Part shown: positions 14,594 to 21,475 of the stretch, piece after piece | Layout: every line of letters begins with the position of its first letter | Position numbering within the stretch: position 1 is the stretch's first letter | NCBI GenBank assembly: GCA_946482635.1 | Contig: CAMLSG010000072.1 | Location: 1-22,422, forward strand | DNA: 22,422 nt | Direction of reading: 5' to 3' | Source of the DNA: an uncultured Duganella sp. | GTDB taxonomy: Bacteria > Pseudomonadota > Gammaproteobacteria > Burkholderiales > Burkholderiaceae | The notes under the pieces: model-generated | The model's input: the letters and a program-made list of their open reading frames with translations, nothing else | The model's database searches: none | What the model was told of the DNA's origin: nothing | Program-made: the position numbers and the translations under genes

Positions 14594-15831
14594 GCGGCTC
14601 CTTTCAATGCATGGACGGGATCGAGGCGGGACATTTTCAAGGCAGGCACCAGGCCGGACAGCACGCCAAAGACGATAGTAATCAGAAGGCCCCAGCCGAA
14701 TACCGCGAAGTTGATGCCGACTCTGAGGTAAGGGATCGGGCCGGCCGCTTCAAGCCACCAAAGCACAGCTGCCGCCAGTGCCAGCGCAATGGCGCCGCCG
14801 GCCAGGCATAGCACCACGTTCTCCAACACCAGTTGTGCCGCCAGTTGACCATTGCTGGCGCCGAAAGCCTTGCGCACGCCGATCTCGGTGCTGCGTTCCA
14901 TGATGCGGCCGACATTCAGGTTCACCAGGTTCAGTGCGGGGAGCAGCATGAACAGCACCATCAGCGCGGCAATTCCACTCAGTACCAGGGCGCCGGCATC
15001 GGGATTGCTGTCTTTACTGCTGGACAGGCTGCGGGCGAACATATCGATCTTGCTGTCGGCCCAGATCTGAGCCGAAGTGAATTCCGGATCGCCGGCAAAG
15101 TCCATTCGCGCGGCAATGCGCTGCACTTCTGCGCGAATGGCTGGCAGGTCGTCCGGGGTGCGCGCCAGCAGCAGGGCAAAGAAGCGGCCCGTCATCTGGT
15201 GACGGTAGCTGGTGTTGGGATAAGTGGTGATCGGAACCCACATGTCCGCGTAGGAGTTCAGGTGCAGCGCATCCTGCACCACCCCGATGACGGTAAAGGT
15301 TTGGCCGCCCGTTCCAATTTGTCGTCCCAGCGGCGCAGGATCGCCGAACAGCTTGACCGCCATGGAACGCGCCAGCACGGCGACCATGCGGCCCTGTGCC
15401 ACGTCGTCTTCGTTGGGGACGCGGCCGGCCAGCACCTTGAAGTCCAGCACTCGCCAATATTCAGCGTCGGCATGGCGCATGTTCACTTCGGTGCTGGCGC
15501 CGTTCATGATGACGGATGTCGGCTCGATGCCAGTGACAGCGGCGACCATTTCCACACCCGGCATCGGCTTCAGGTACTTGTCGATGACGCGGTAGCCAAG
15601 GGGGCCGCGGCTTAGCGAAGTGTGTTTCTCATTGGTCGCCTCGATCATGTGCACCTGCAGGAAGCGGTTGCTGCGGTGTTCTACTCCGGAAGGGTAGAAA
15701 GCCTCCTGCAGCATGGCTGTCACGACCAGGAGCACCACCAGGGTCAGGATGATGCAGGCCAGGTTGATTGCCGTGAAAAGCTTACGGCGCAGGAAGACGT
15801 TCCAGGCTGTAAGCAGGTAATTTTTCAGCAT
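14590..15831 (-). CDS. ABC transporter permease 1, MacB/FtsX type
   Basis: A 413-residue inner-membrane protein with one N-terminal helix (about 20-40), a periplasmic MacB-type domain (about 45-280) and three C-terminal helices. The FtsX signature [16 protein letters not shown] lies before the second helix, and the end [13 protein letters not shown] is typical of the family. It is clearly related to permease 2 but diverged, so the two probably form a heterodimer. AAGGAGG lies four bases before the ATG. It follows the ATPase gene by nine bases. Confidence 0.92.
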   Translation of the reverse strand: MLKNYLLTAWNVFLRRKLFTAINLACIILTLVVLLVVTAMLQEAFYPSGVEHRSNRFLQVHMIEATNEKHTSLSRGPLGYRVIDKYLKPMPGVEMVAAVTGIEPTSVIMNGASTEVNMRHADAEYWRVLDFKVLAGRVPNEDDVAQGRMVAVLARSMAVKLFGDPAPLGRQIGTGGQTFTVIGVVQDALHLNSYADMWVPITTYPNTSYRHQMTGRFFALLLARTPDDLPAIRAEVQRIAARMDFAGDPEFTSAQIWADSKIDMFARSLSSSKDSNPDAGALVLSGIAALMVLFMLLPALNLVNLNVGRIMERSTEIGVRKAFGASNGQLAAQLVLENVVLCLAGGAIALALAAAVLWWLEAAGPIPYLRVGINFAVFGWGLLITIVFGVLSGLVPALKMSRLDPVHALKGAA

Positions 15832-15840
15832 GGAGCCTCC

Positions 15841-16503
15841 TTACGCTACCAGTTGGCCATCGAAGACCCGCACGATGCGGTGCGCACGGCGTGCTTCGGC
15901 TTCGTCGTGGGTGACCATGACGACGGTAGTGCCTTCCTCGTTCAGCTTGAGAAGAATGTCCATCACCTCCGCCCCCATTTTGCTATCGAGGTTGCCGGTT
16001 GGCTCGTCGGCCAGGAGGACATCGGGCTGGCCGACCATGGCGCGCGCGATGGCTACGCGCTGCTGCTGGCCGCCGGAGAGCTGGTTCGGGTAATGCTCCA
16101 TGCGGGCACCGAGTCCGACTTTCTCCAGCGCGGCGCGGGCCCTTTCGCGGCGTTCGCCGCCAGGCATGCTGCGATAGAGCAGGGGCAGTTCCACATTGTC
16201 GATTACGCGCAGGTCATTAATCAGGTGGAAGCTCTGGAAGATGAAGCCGAAGGTGTCATTGCGCAGGCGCGCTACGTGCTTGTCCTTGTACGACTGCACC
16301 GGCAGGCCACCGATATGGATGTTGCCCGCGCCGGGTCGGTCCAGCAGGCCGATGATGTTCAGGAGCGTGCTCTTGCCGCAGCCGCTGGGGCCCATGATGC
16401 AGACGAATTCCGATTTCCGGACGTGCAGGTCGATGTCCTTCAAGGCCAGGGTCTGCACCTTGTCGGTATGGTAGGTCTTGCTGATTTTGTCGAGTTTGAT
16501 CAT
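15841..16503 (-). CDS. ABC transporter ATP-binding protein, MacB/LolD type
   Basis: The 220-residue cytoplasmic ATPase powers the two permeases. Walker A is GPSGCGKST (38-46), the Q-loop glutamine is Gln90, the signature is LSGGQQQR (142-149), Walker B is VLLADEP (162-168) and the switch histidine is His199. The segment DEPTGNLDS is the hallmark of the MacB/LolD/FtsE branch. The order of genes, with a HlyD-like adaptor before it, points to a MacAB-like tripartite exporter and not to lipoprotein release. Its ATG overlaps the adaptor's stop by four bases (ATGA). Confidence 0.95.
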   Translation of the reverse strand: MIKLDKISKTYHTDKVQTLALKDIDLHVRKSEFVCIMGPSGCGKSTLLNIIGLLDRPGAGNIHIGGLPVQSYKDKHVARLRNDTFGFIFQSFHLINDLRVIDNVELPLLYRSMPGGERRERARAALEKVGLGARMEHYPNQLSGGQQQRVAIARAMVGQPDVLLADEPTGNLDSKMGAEVMDILLKLNEEGTTVVMVTHDEAEARRAHRIVRVFDGQLVA

Positions 16504-17747
16504 TGGGCGATCCTGATGGTGTCGTAATCTTTGAAACGGGAAGTATCGGAAATGATGATGCGGTCGCCGGCGCTTGCGCCGCCGAGGATTTCAACCTGTT
16601 TGCTGTCGCTGGCGCCGATATCGAGCATGGCCTTGCGCGCCGTTCCTCCGTTAAGCACGAAGATGGCTTGCCTGCCGCGCCCATTGAAAGCGGGACCGCG
16701 TGCCACGACCAGCGCGCTTTCCTTGCGTGCGGCAACGATGTTTGCGTCCACGCGCAGCTTATTGCGCAACTGAGGGTGATTCGACTGGTCGAGCGTGACC
16801 AGCAGCTTGACGGTGCCGTCCTGGATTTCGGGCAGGATGGTCTGTACCTTGCCGTGCAATTGCAGCGCGCCTTGCTCGACCAGCACTTGCTGGCCCGGCT
16901 CAATGCGTCGCGCGTGGAAGTCGGACAGCGTGGCCTCCACGCGGTAATTGTGCAGGTCCGATACGCGCGCCACCAGTTGGCCGGTTGCCACTGCCGCGCC
17001 TTCCTCCTGTAGCAACCAGGTCAGCATGCCGTCGAAAGGCGCCCGCACCTGGGTGCGGGCCAGCAGTTCTTCCTGCTGCGCCAGCTGCTTGCGCAGGATG
17101 CTTTGCTGTAGCTGCGCACCTTCGATATTGCTGGCGGTGGCACGGCGCACGTCCTCCACTTGTTCCTGCTGCTGGCGCAACTGGATCTCGTTGCGTTTGA
17201 CATTCAGCTCGGCGGTCAGCAAATCCTCCGCCGAGACTCCGCCATGCTGGCGCAAAGTTTGGGACCGCTGCAGCTTGGCACGTGTCGATTGCAGGTCAAG
17301 TTGCAGCAATTCGATGCTGCTGTTTAGCTGCTTGCGCTTCTGTTCCTGCTCCAGGCGCAGGTTCTGGATGCGGTTATCCTGTTGCGCCAGCTGTTCTTTC
17401 AGCCGTTCCAGTTCCAGCTTGACCGACTGGTTATCCAGTTCCAGCAGCAAGGCGCCGGCACTGACCTGCTGTCCGGGCCGCGCATGGATTTTGGCAATGC
17501 GGGTCTGGATCGGGCTGGGCACCTGCTCCTCGTGGACCGGAACGACAATGCCCGAGGCGCTGATAGTGTCGGCGATGCTCCCTTGGCGCACTTCTGCGAT
17601 ATTGAGTTCATTGGCGGCTGCACTTGGCGCCACCGCACGGTTGACGCCCCATACGGCGGCACAAACAACCGCCAGTCCAGCGCCTATCGCAGCCAGCGTG
17701 GCGCGCCGGCGGCGTTTGATAATTGAGGGATTGATTTCCTGGTCCAT
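16500..17747 (-). CDS. HlyD/MacA-type periplasmic adaptor of the efflux system
   Basis: The 415-residue protein has a basic cytoplasmic start, one membrane helix (about 19-36), a beta-barrel/lipoyl part and a long Gln/Leu/Arg-rich coiled coil (about 95-245), then the lipoyl return RAPFDGMLTWLL and C-terminal barrel domains. It would bridge the permeases to an outer-membrane TolC-like channel, which is not encoded here. I placed the start at the ATG at 17747; the in-frame extension to 17834 reads through the promoter and has no family likeness. No Shine-Dalgarno sequence precedes 17747, and the sigma-54 start point is predicted almost at the ATG, so the message may be leaderless or begin at a later codon. 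Confidence 0.9.
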   Translation of the reverse strand: MDQEINPSIIKRRRRATLAAIGAGLAVVCAAVWGVNRAVAPSAAANELNIAEVRQGSIADTISASGIVVPVHEEQVPSPIQTRIAKIHARPGQQVSAGALLLELDNQSVKLELERLKEQLAQQDNRIQNLRLEQEQKRKQLNSSIELLQLDLQSTRAKLQRSQTLRQHGGVSAEDLLTAELNVKRNEIQLRQQQEQVEDVRRATASNIEGAQLQQSILRKQLAQQEELLARTQVRAPFDGMLTWLLQEEGAAVATGQLVARVSDLHNYRVEATLSDFHARRIEPGQQVLVEQGALQLHGKVQTILPEIQDGTVKLLVTLDQSNHPQLRNKLRVDANIVAARKESALVVARGPAFNGRGRQAIFVLNGGTARKAMLDIGASDSKQVEILGGASAGDRIIISDTSRFKDYDTIRIAQ

Positions 17748-17759
17748 GGCAGGAGCACA

Positions 17760-17774
17760 GCAAACTCCGTGCCA
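17760..17774 (-). promoter_or_regulatory. Sigma-54 (-24/-12) promoter
   Basis: Read on the minus strand the site is TGGCAC-GGAGT-TTGC. It matches the RpoN consensus at every conserved position, with GG and GC separated by exactly ten bases. Transcription would start about 12 bases after the GC, near 17748, next to the adaptor ATG at 17747. The operon's own NtrC-type regulator supports the assignment. Confidence 0.85.
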
Positions 17775-17839
17775 TGCCCGCAAGCCGCTATTTTCCGTGG
17801 CGGCAGGAGGGGAGCTACGGCCGCTTCCGCACAAAGGTG

Positions 17840-17865
17840 TCCGATTTCGAACAGTTGAAAACGGA
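17840..17865. promoter_or_regulatory. Upstream activator dyad for the sigma-54 promoter
   Basis: TCCGATTTC (17840-17848) and GAAAACGGA (17857-17865) are inverted repeats matching at eight of nine positions around an 8-base spacer. The centre is about 105 bases from the predicted start point, the usual distance for an NtrC-type enhancer. I infer that the operon's regulator binds here. Confidence 0.5.
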
Positions 17866-17869
17866 TTGG

Positions 17870-17885
17870 AGGCCGTTTGCGGCCT
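17870..17885 (-). terminator. Hairpin after the receiver-like gene
   Basis: AGGCCG (17870-17875) and CGGCCT (17880-17885) form a 6-bp stem with a 4-base loop directly after the stop codon of the gene ending at 17886. The following minus-strand sequence has only a short, delayed T run, so it is a weak terminator candidate. Confidence 0.4.
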
Positions 17886-18182
17886 TCATTTTTGCTGCGC
17901 CATGCGTTCGATCGACTGAATGCCGGCGATCATCTTGTCTCGCGCCGACGAGTTGGCAGAGTGCACGAAGATCCTGGGCGGCTTGAATCCACGAAGGGCC
18001 ACGGCTTCTTCGATCCAAAGCACCACGTCATACCCGGTGCCGCGTTCATCGTCGCCCAAGTCATGATCGAGGCTCAACTCCTCCACTGCACCACTTTCCA
18101 GAAGCGCGATGGCTTCGTCCGGCCAATAGACTCGCACCCATCCCTCGGGAGTAGTGCGTTCGTCGTCAAGAAATACTCGCAT
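17886..18182 (-). CDS. Cyclic-phosphate-processing receiver-like (cREC) protein
   Basis: A 98-residue cytoplasmic protein resembling the small stand-alone receiver-like family named cREC (cyclic-phosphate processing receiver). Visible family features are the start VFLDDER, LSLDHDLGDD around residues 37-46, GTGYDVVLWIEE and the C-terminal VHSANSSARDKM. The acidic residues of DDER and the HDLGDD segment are placed like the acid pocket of receivers, but no output domain is attached. The family role in cyclic nucleotide or RNA phosphate chemistry is a published prediction that I recall, not something shown here. No clear ribosome-binding site precedes the ATG. It closes a run of small accessory genes. 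Confidence 0.75.
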   Translation of the reverse strand: MRVFLDDERTTPEGWVRVYWPDEAIALLESGAVEELSLDHDLGDDERGTGYDVVLWIEEAVALRGFKPPRIFVHSANSSARDKMIAGIQSIERMAQQK

Positions 18183-18297
18183 ATGTGTTTAATTTGTTTT
18201 GAACGATGCCACGAGCGACGCCAGGACAAGCAATGCCGACCGTCGGGCAGTGAGGCGCGTCCGATGATGTATGCCTCAGGTTTTGAAATCCTTTGGG

Positions 18298-18720
18298 TCA
18301 TGTGGAAAGTGTATTTCTCTCGCTCGTCGAGCGGTGACCTGTGATGCTACGAATCCCGGTGGCAGCAATCACTGCGAGATTCTTTGCTCCCAGAATCATA
18401 TAAATCCAGGCCTTCTGCCAACGGTGCTGGATCACGAATACATGCATATGCCAGTTTGATCGCTTGCGGACGGAGGTTCCGCTATGGATCAGCATGAAGG
18501 CCTGCGGATCATCAGTTGCTTCAACGGCCAGTTGCTCTGCCTGGAGGAGGAAGAACGACATAAGTTCTGTGACCGGGACAATCGCTCCGTCAAAGTTGGG
18601 CTCGTGGCATAAGACGTAACAATACGGCAGCCAGGGCAACCTGTAGCTGACCAGTAAACAGGAGCGCTCTGCATATCCAGGTGGATGCAGGACCTGCCTG
18701 CCGAGCATGAAGGTTCGCAT
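18298..18720 (-). CDS. Hypothetical protein with HxH motif
   Basis: I do not recognise this 140-residue protein. It has no signal peptide or membrane helix. A segment NWHMHVFVIQHRWQKAW (about 89-105) has an HxH pattern with hydrophobic spacing slightly like a HIT motif, but the third histidine of HIT is not in place. The last 20 residues are Ser/Thr/Arg-rich and may be a random extension. AGGCAAG precedes the ATG, and the gene starts 28 bases after the previous stop. The G+C content of this stretch is lower than that of neighbours. It could be a real gene of a narrow family; confidence is moderate. Confidence 0.5.
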   Translation of the reverse strand: MRTFMLGRQVLHPPGYAERSCLLVSYRLPWLPYCYVLCHEPNFDGAIVPVTELMSFFLLQAEQLAVEATDDPQAFMLIHSGTSVRKRSNWHMHVFVIQHRWQKAWIYMILGAKNLAVIAATGIRSITGHRSTSERNTLST

Positions 18721-18748
18721 CTTGCCTGTGTAACTCGATAGGACAAAT

Positions 18749-19387
18749 TCAGAGATCCAGTTTTTTCCACGAGATCTCGGCCGCCCACTCCTTTTTGCCG
18801 AATGCGTAGGACTTCAGGGCCGATATCGCTTCTTGTGCAGATACCTCGCGCACGGACTCGTAGTGGTGCGCTGTGTTCACGTGCTGGTGTTCCAGCCGGA
18901 AGGAGTTTTCCCCAGTTTGAAGGACCTGCATGTACGTGCCATACCCTATATCGACGACGGCAAACGGATCCTGATGGGACATCAGTGTTGGAATCGAGTT
19001 CTCGATCATTTCCTCGGTCGGCGGGCCTTCATGATTGATGGCCGGGCAGATATAGAGCGGTTCCGCATATTCGGCGCCGATATCGAACAGCAAGTAGCCG
19101 GACGGTGTCGATGATTTACGATCGAAGATGATGATCACGAAGCAGTCTTTGTGGTCGGCATTGACGTGGGCGAAACCCAGCGTCCCGTTACCATATTCGT
19201 AGAAGTGTTGCACAGCACGGGGGCGAGCATCCCAGGCGGACAGCCCGGTCTGGTTCCAGATCACTTTGGCTGCACAGAGGCATGCATCCTTCAGCGCGTT
19301 GTCGGGTTCAAATTTGCTGACGCCTGGTTTCAGGTTGGCCAGGTGTTCGTGTAATTGCAGCAGCGGCAGGTGCTCGAATTCGTTCAT
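18749..19387 (-). CDS. Hypothetical protein, possible immunity-like protein
   Basis: A 212-residue soluble protein that I cannot assign. It has no signal or membrane segment. The second half contains a motif-rich stretch, GTYMQVLQ, then FRLEHQHVN and HHYESVRE, and ends with W-rich KKEWAAEISWKKL. This pattern of TYMQ, a hydrophobic-E-x-Q strand, HHY and terminal Trp pairs reminds me of immunity proteins found beside polymorphic toxins, but I cannot name a family. It starts 27 bases after cbrC and is followed closely by another small gene. No toxin gene is nearby. Confidence 0.65.
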   Translation of the reverse strand: MNEFEHLPLLQLHEHLANLKPGVSKFEPDNALKDACLCAAKVIWNQTGLSAWDARPRAVQHFYEYGNGTLGFAHVNADHKDCFVIIIFDRKSSTPSGYLLFDIGAEYAEPLYICPAINHEGPPTEEMIENSIPTLMSHQDPFAVVDIGYGTYMQVLQTGENSFRLEHQHVNTAHHYESVREVSAQEAISALKSYAFGKKEWAAEISWKKLDL

Positions 19388-19414
19388 GATTGAGTTTATG
19401 GTGCCCTTGCCCGC

Positions 19415-19969
19415 TTATGAACAGTCCCAACCCAATAGGGTCGCACTGCAGTGGAGGCACTGGAACTTGTAAAACGACTGGGCTCCGCGAGGAGTGTAGC
19501 CGGCTGTGATGTGCTGCCAGTCTTCTTCGTCGAGCTCATACCGGGCGTGCCAATCCAGCTTGGTGGCTTCGGTGGCGTTTGCAACGTCTGCCACCGATGC
19601 ATCGCCGAGAAAGGCGCAAGCGTCGCCGCAATGGGCGAGCCATTCTTCCTGTTGCCATGAAGAGAACGCCGGTGTCCGAAGGTTGATCTCCTCGATGATG
19701 TGACCTGGAACGTTTGCCCGCCGCAATGGGTAGTCATCTGCGAAAGAGGCGCCAAGCTTGCTGGCCGCAGACCCGTCCGCAATACACCATGGGCACAGGG
19801 AGTCGTGCAGGTCGGCTTCGCCATACACCGGCCCTACGTAAATGAAGCCGCGCTGCATGCCGCAGCAGGCGCATTGCGCTGTGCTTGCCTGGATCACTCC
19901 GGAAGCGATTGGGTCGGGATGATATCGAAATACTGGCAGTTGGCTGCTCAAGGCGTCAATATCCGACAT
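19415..19969 (-). CDS. cbrC: CbrC family protein (UPF0167)
   Basis: The 184-residue protein matches the CbrC/YieJ family: LPVFRYHPDPIASG at the start, a cysteine cluster CACCG (Cys33, Cys35, Cys36), GFIYVGPVY, LCPWCIADGS (Cys59, Cys62) and a C-terminal CLHC pair (Cys171, Cys174). The cysteines may bind zinc. E. coli CbrC lies under CreBC control and is linked to colicin E2 tolerance, as I recall; the biochemical role is unknown. I chose the ATG at 19969, with AAGGTG about nine bases upstream, over a GTG at 19981 that overlaps the tcyP stop. It lies one base after tcyP and may be co-transcribed. Confidence 0.85.
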   Translation of the reverse strand: MSDIDALSSQLPVFRYHPDPIASGVIQASTAQCACCGMQRGFIYVGPVYGEADLHDSLCPWCIADGSAASKLGASFADDYPLRRANVPGHIIEEINLRTPAFSSWQQEEWLAHCGDACAFLGDASVADVANATEATKLDWHARYELDEEDWQHITAGYTPRGAQSFYKFQCLHCSATLLGWDCS

Positions 19970-19970
19970 A

Positions 19971-21368
19971 TCAGGCAGCACCTTGGGAATCGACCTGCAA
20001 TTCCTGGTCGCTGGCGAAGGCCGTCATATTGGTCTCGCCCATCACGCGGCTGGTGACCGTGCCGGCGGCGATCGAGCCGCTGACGTTCAGCGCCGTGCGG
20101 CCCATGTCGATCAGCGGTTCGATTGAAATCAGCAGGCCGGCCAAAGCCACCGGCAAGTTCATGGAGGACAGCACGATCAGCGCGGCAAAGGTCGCGCCGC
20201 CGCCCACGCCTGCCACGCCGACGGAACCGATGGTGATGATCGCCAGCAGCGGCACCAGGAATGATGCGGTGAATGGATCAATGCCGACCGTCGGCGCGAT
20301 CATCACCGCCAGCATGGCCGGGTAGATGCCCGCGCAGCCGTTCTGGCCGATGGTGGCGCCAAATGAAGCGGCAAAGTTGGCAATGCCTTCCGGCGTTCCC
20401 AGGCGCTGGGTCTGGGTCTGCACGCTCATCGGAATGGAGCCAGCGCTGGTGCGGGAAGTGAAGGCGAACGTCAGCACCGGCAGGATCTTTTTCGTGTAGC
20501 GCAGCGGATTGAGGCCGCTGGCGCTGACCATCGCCAGGTGCACGCAGAACATCAGCAGCAGGGCGCAGTAGGATGCCACCACGAAGCCGATCAGGTTCAG
20601 GATGTCGGCATAGCTGGAGCTGGACACCACCTGCGCCATCAGCGCGAATACGCCATAGGGCGTCAGGCGCAACACCAGCGTCACGATCCGCATCACGATG
20701 GTGTGCGCGACGTGCACCGCGTGGTCGAAGGAAGTGAAGTGTTCGGGTTTCTTTTCCGCGATGCCGATGGCAGCCACGCCGACAAACACCGCAAACACGA
20801 CGACCGCAATGGTCGATGTCTTGCGAGCGCCGGTCATGTCGAGGAAGGGATTGCTCGGGATGAAGGACAGCAGCATGTTCGGCAGCGATATCGACTGCGC
20901 GTCCGCCAGTTTGCCTTCCAGGTAGGCTCCGCGCGCCACTTCCGCTGCATTGGAGGCCAGGCCCGCCGCGCTCAGGCCAAACAGCTTGGCCATCAGGATG
21001 CCGATCGCCGCCGCTACGGTGGTCGTCAGCATCAGGGTGCCGATGGTGAGGGCACTGATCTTGCCCAGCGAGCTGGCGTTGCGCAGCTTGAGGATGGCAG
21101 AAACGATGGACACCATAATCAGCGGCATCACGATCATCTGCAGCAGCTTGACGTAGCCGCTGCCGACAATATCGAGATACTGGCCGGTAACCTTGACGAC
21201 TTCGCTGCCGGCGCCGTACAGCGCCTGCAATCCGGCGCCAAGCACTACACCGAGACCCAGGGCGCTGAACACGCGCACGGTAAAGCTGGCATGGCGTTTC
21301 TGCTGCACGACGAGGAAAGCCAGCACAATGGCGGCAACGGCCAGGTTGAGGATCACTTGCAGGTTCAT
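19971..21368 (-). CDS. tcyP: L-cystine:cation symporter TcyP
   Basis: The 465-residue inner-membrane protein is a DAACS-family symporter, closest in my memory to E. coli TcyP (YdjN), which imports L-cystine. The length matches and long blocks agree: VGSGYVKLLQMIVMPL, LTPYGVFALM, VLTFAFTSRTSAGSIP (the HP1 hairpin region), ASFGATIGQNGCAG, GVAGVGGGATFAALIVL and EPLIDMGRTALNVSG. Several membrane helices are obvious. It is more like TcyP than DctA or GltP because of the NGCAGIYPAM segment and the spacing. The ATG at 21368 has no clear ribosome-binding site upstream. cbrC follows directly. Confidence 0.93.
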   Translation of the reverse strand: MNLQVILNLAVAAIVLAFLVVQQKRHASFTVRVFSALGLGVVLGAGLQALYGAGSEVVKVTGQYLDIVGSGYVKLLQMIVMPLIMVSIVSAILKLRNASSLGKISALTIGTLMLTTTVAAAIGILMAKLFGLSAAGLASNAAEVARGAYLEGKLADAQSISLPNMLLSFIPSNPFLDMTGARKTSTIAVVVFAVFVGVAAIGIAEKKPEHFTSFDHAVHVAHTIVMRIVTLVLRLTPYGVFALMAQVVSSSSYADILNLIGFVVASYCALLLMFCVHLAMVSASGLNPLRYTKKILPVLTFAFTSRTSAGSIPMSVQTQTQRLGTPEGIANFAASFGATIGQNGCAGIYPAMLAVMIAPTVGIDPFTASFLVPLLAIITIGSVGVAGVGGGATFAALIVLSSMNLPVALAGLLISIEPLIDMGRTALNVSGSIAAGTVTSRVMGETNMTAFASDQELQVDSQGAA

Positions 21369-21475
21369 GTGGGGGCGGCGGCTTATATTTTGGAATCGAC
21401 AGATTCTAATTGAATTGGTGTAGTCTTGCCTATTTGCAGTACCGAGGTTGCAGAGTCGCTACGAAAGGAATAGCT
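21369..21475. promoter_or_regulatory. Divergent promoter region tcyP / chemotaxis receptor
   Basis: This 107-base region separates two divergent genes. It contains an inverted repeat GAATC-GACA-GATTC (21393-21406) and, for tcyP, a possible -10 TATAAG (minus strand, 21387-21382) with a poor -35. The dyad would lie between these hexamers, as for a repressor site. AAAGGA before 21476 is the receptor's ribosome-binding site. No clean promoter for the receptor was found. Confidence 0.4.

Larger units (their letters stand above)
17748..17885 (-). promoter_or_regulatory. Promoter region of the efflux operon
   Basis: This 138-base gap holds no gene. Its parts, given separately, are a -24/-12 promoter (17760-17774), a dyad about 100 bases upstream of it (17840-17865) and a hairpin after the preceding gene (17870-17885). 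Together they have the normal layout of an enhancer-dependent promoter. Confidence 0.7.

Noticed and set aside
17748..17834. Upstream extension of the HlyD-type adaptor
   Set aside because: It translates through the sigma-54 promoter and lacks family likeness.
16948..17919. Plus-strand frame rich in Ser/Cys/Arg opposite the HlyD-type adaptor
   Set aside because: Low-complexity shadow of the coiled-coil coding sequence; no domain.
21415..21430. Possible sigma-54 promoter for the chemotaxis receptor (TTGG...TTGCC)
   Set aside because: GG and GC are separated by nine bases instead of ten, and the other positions match poorly.
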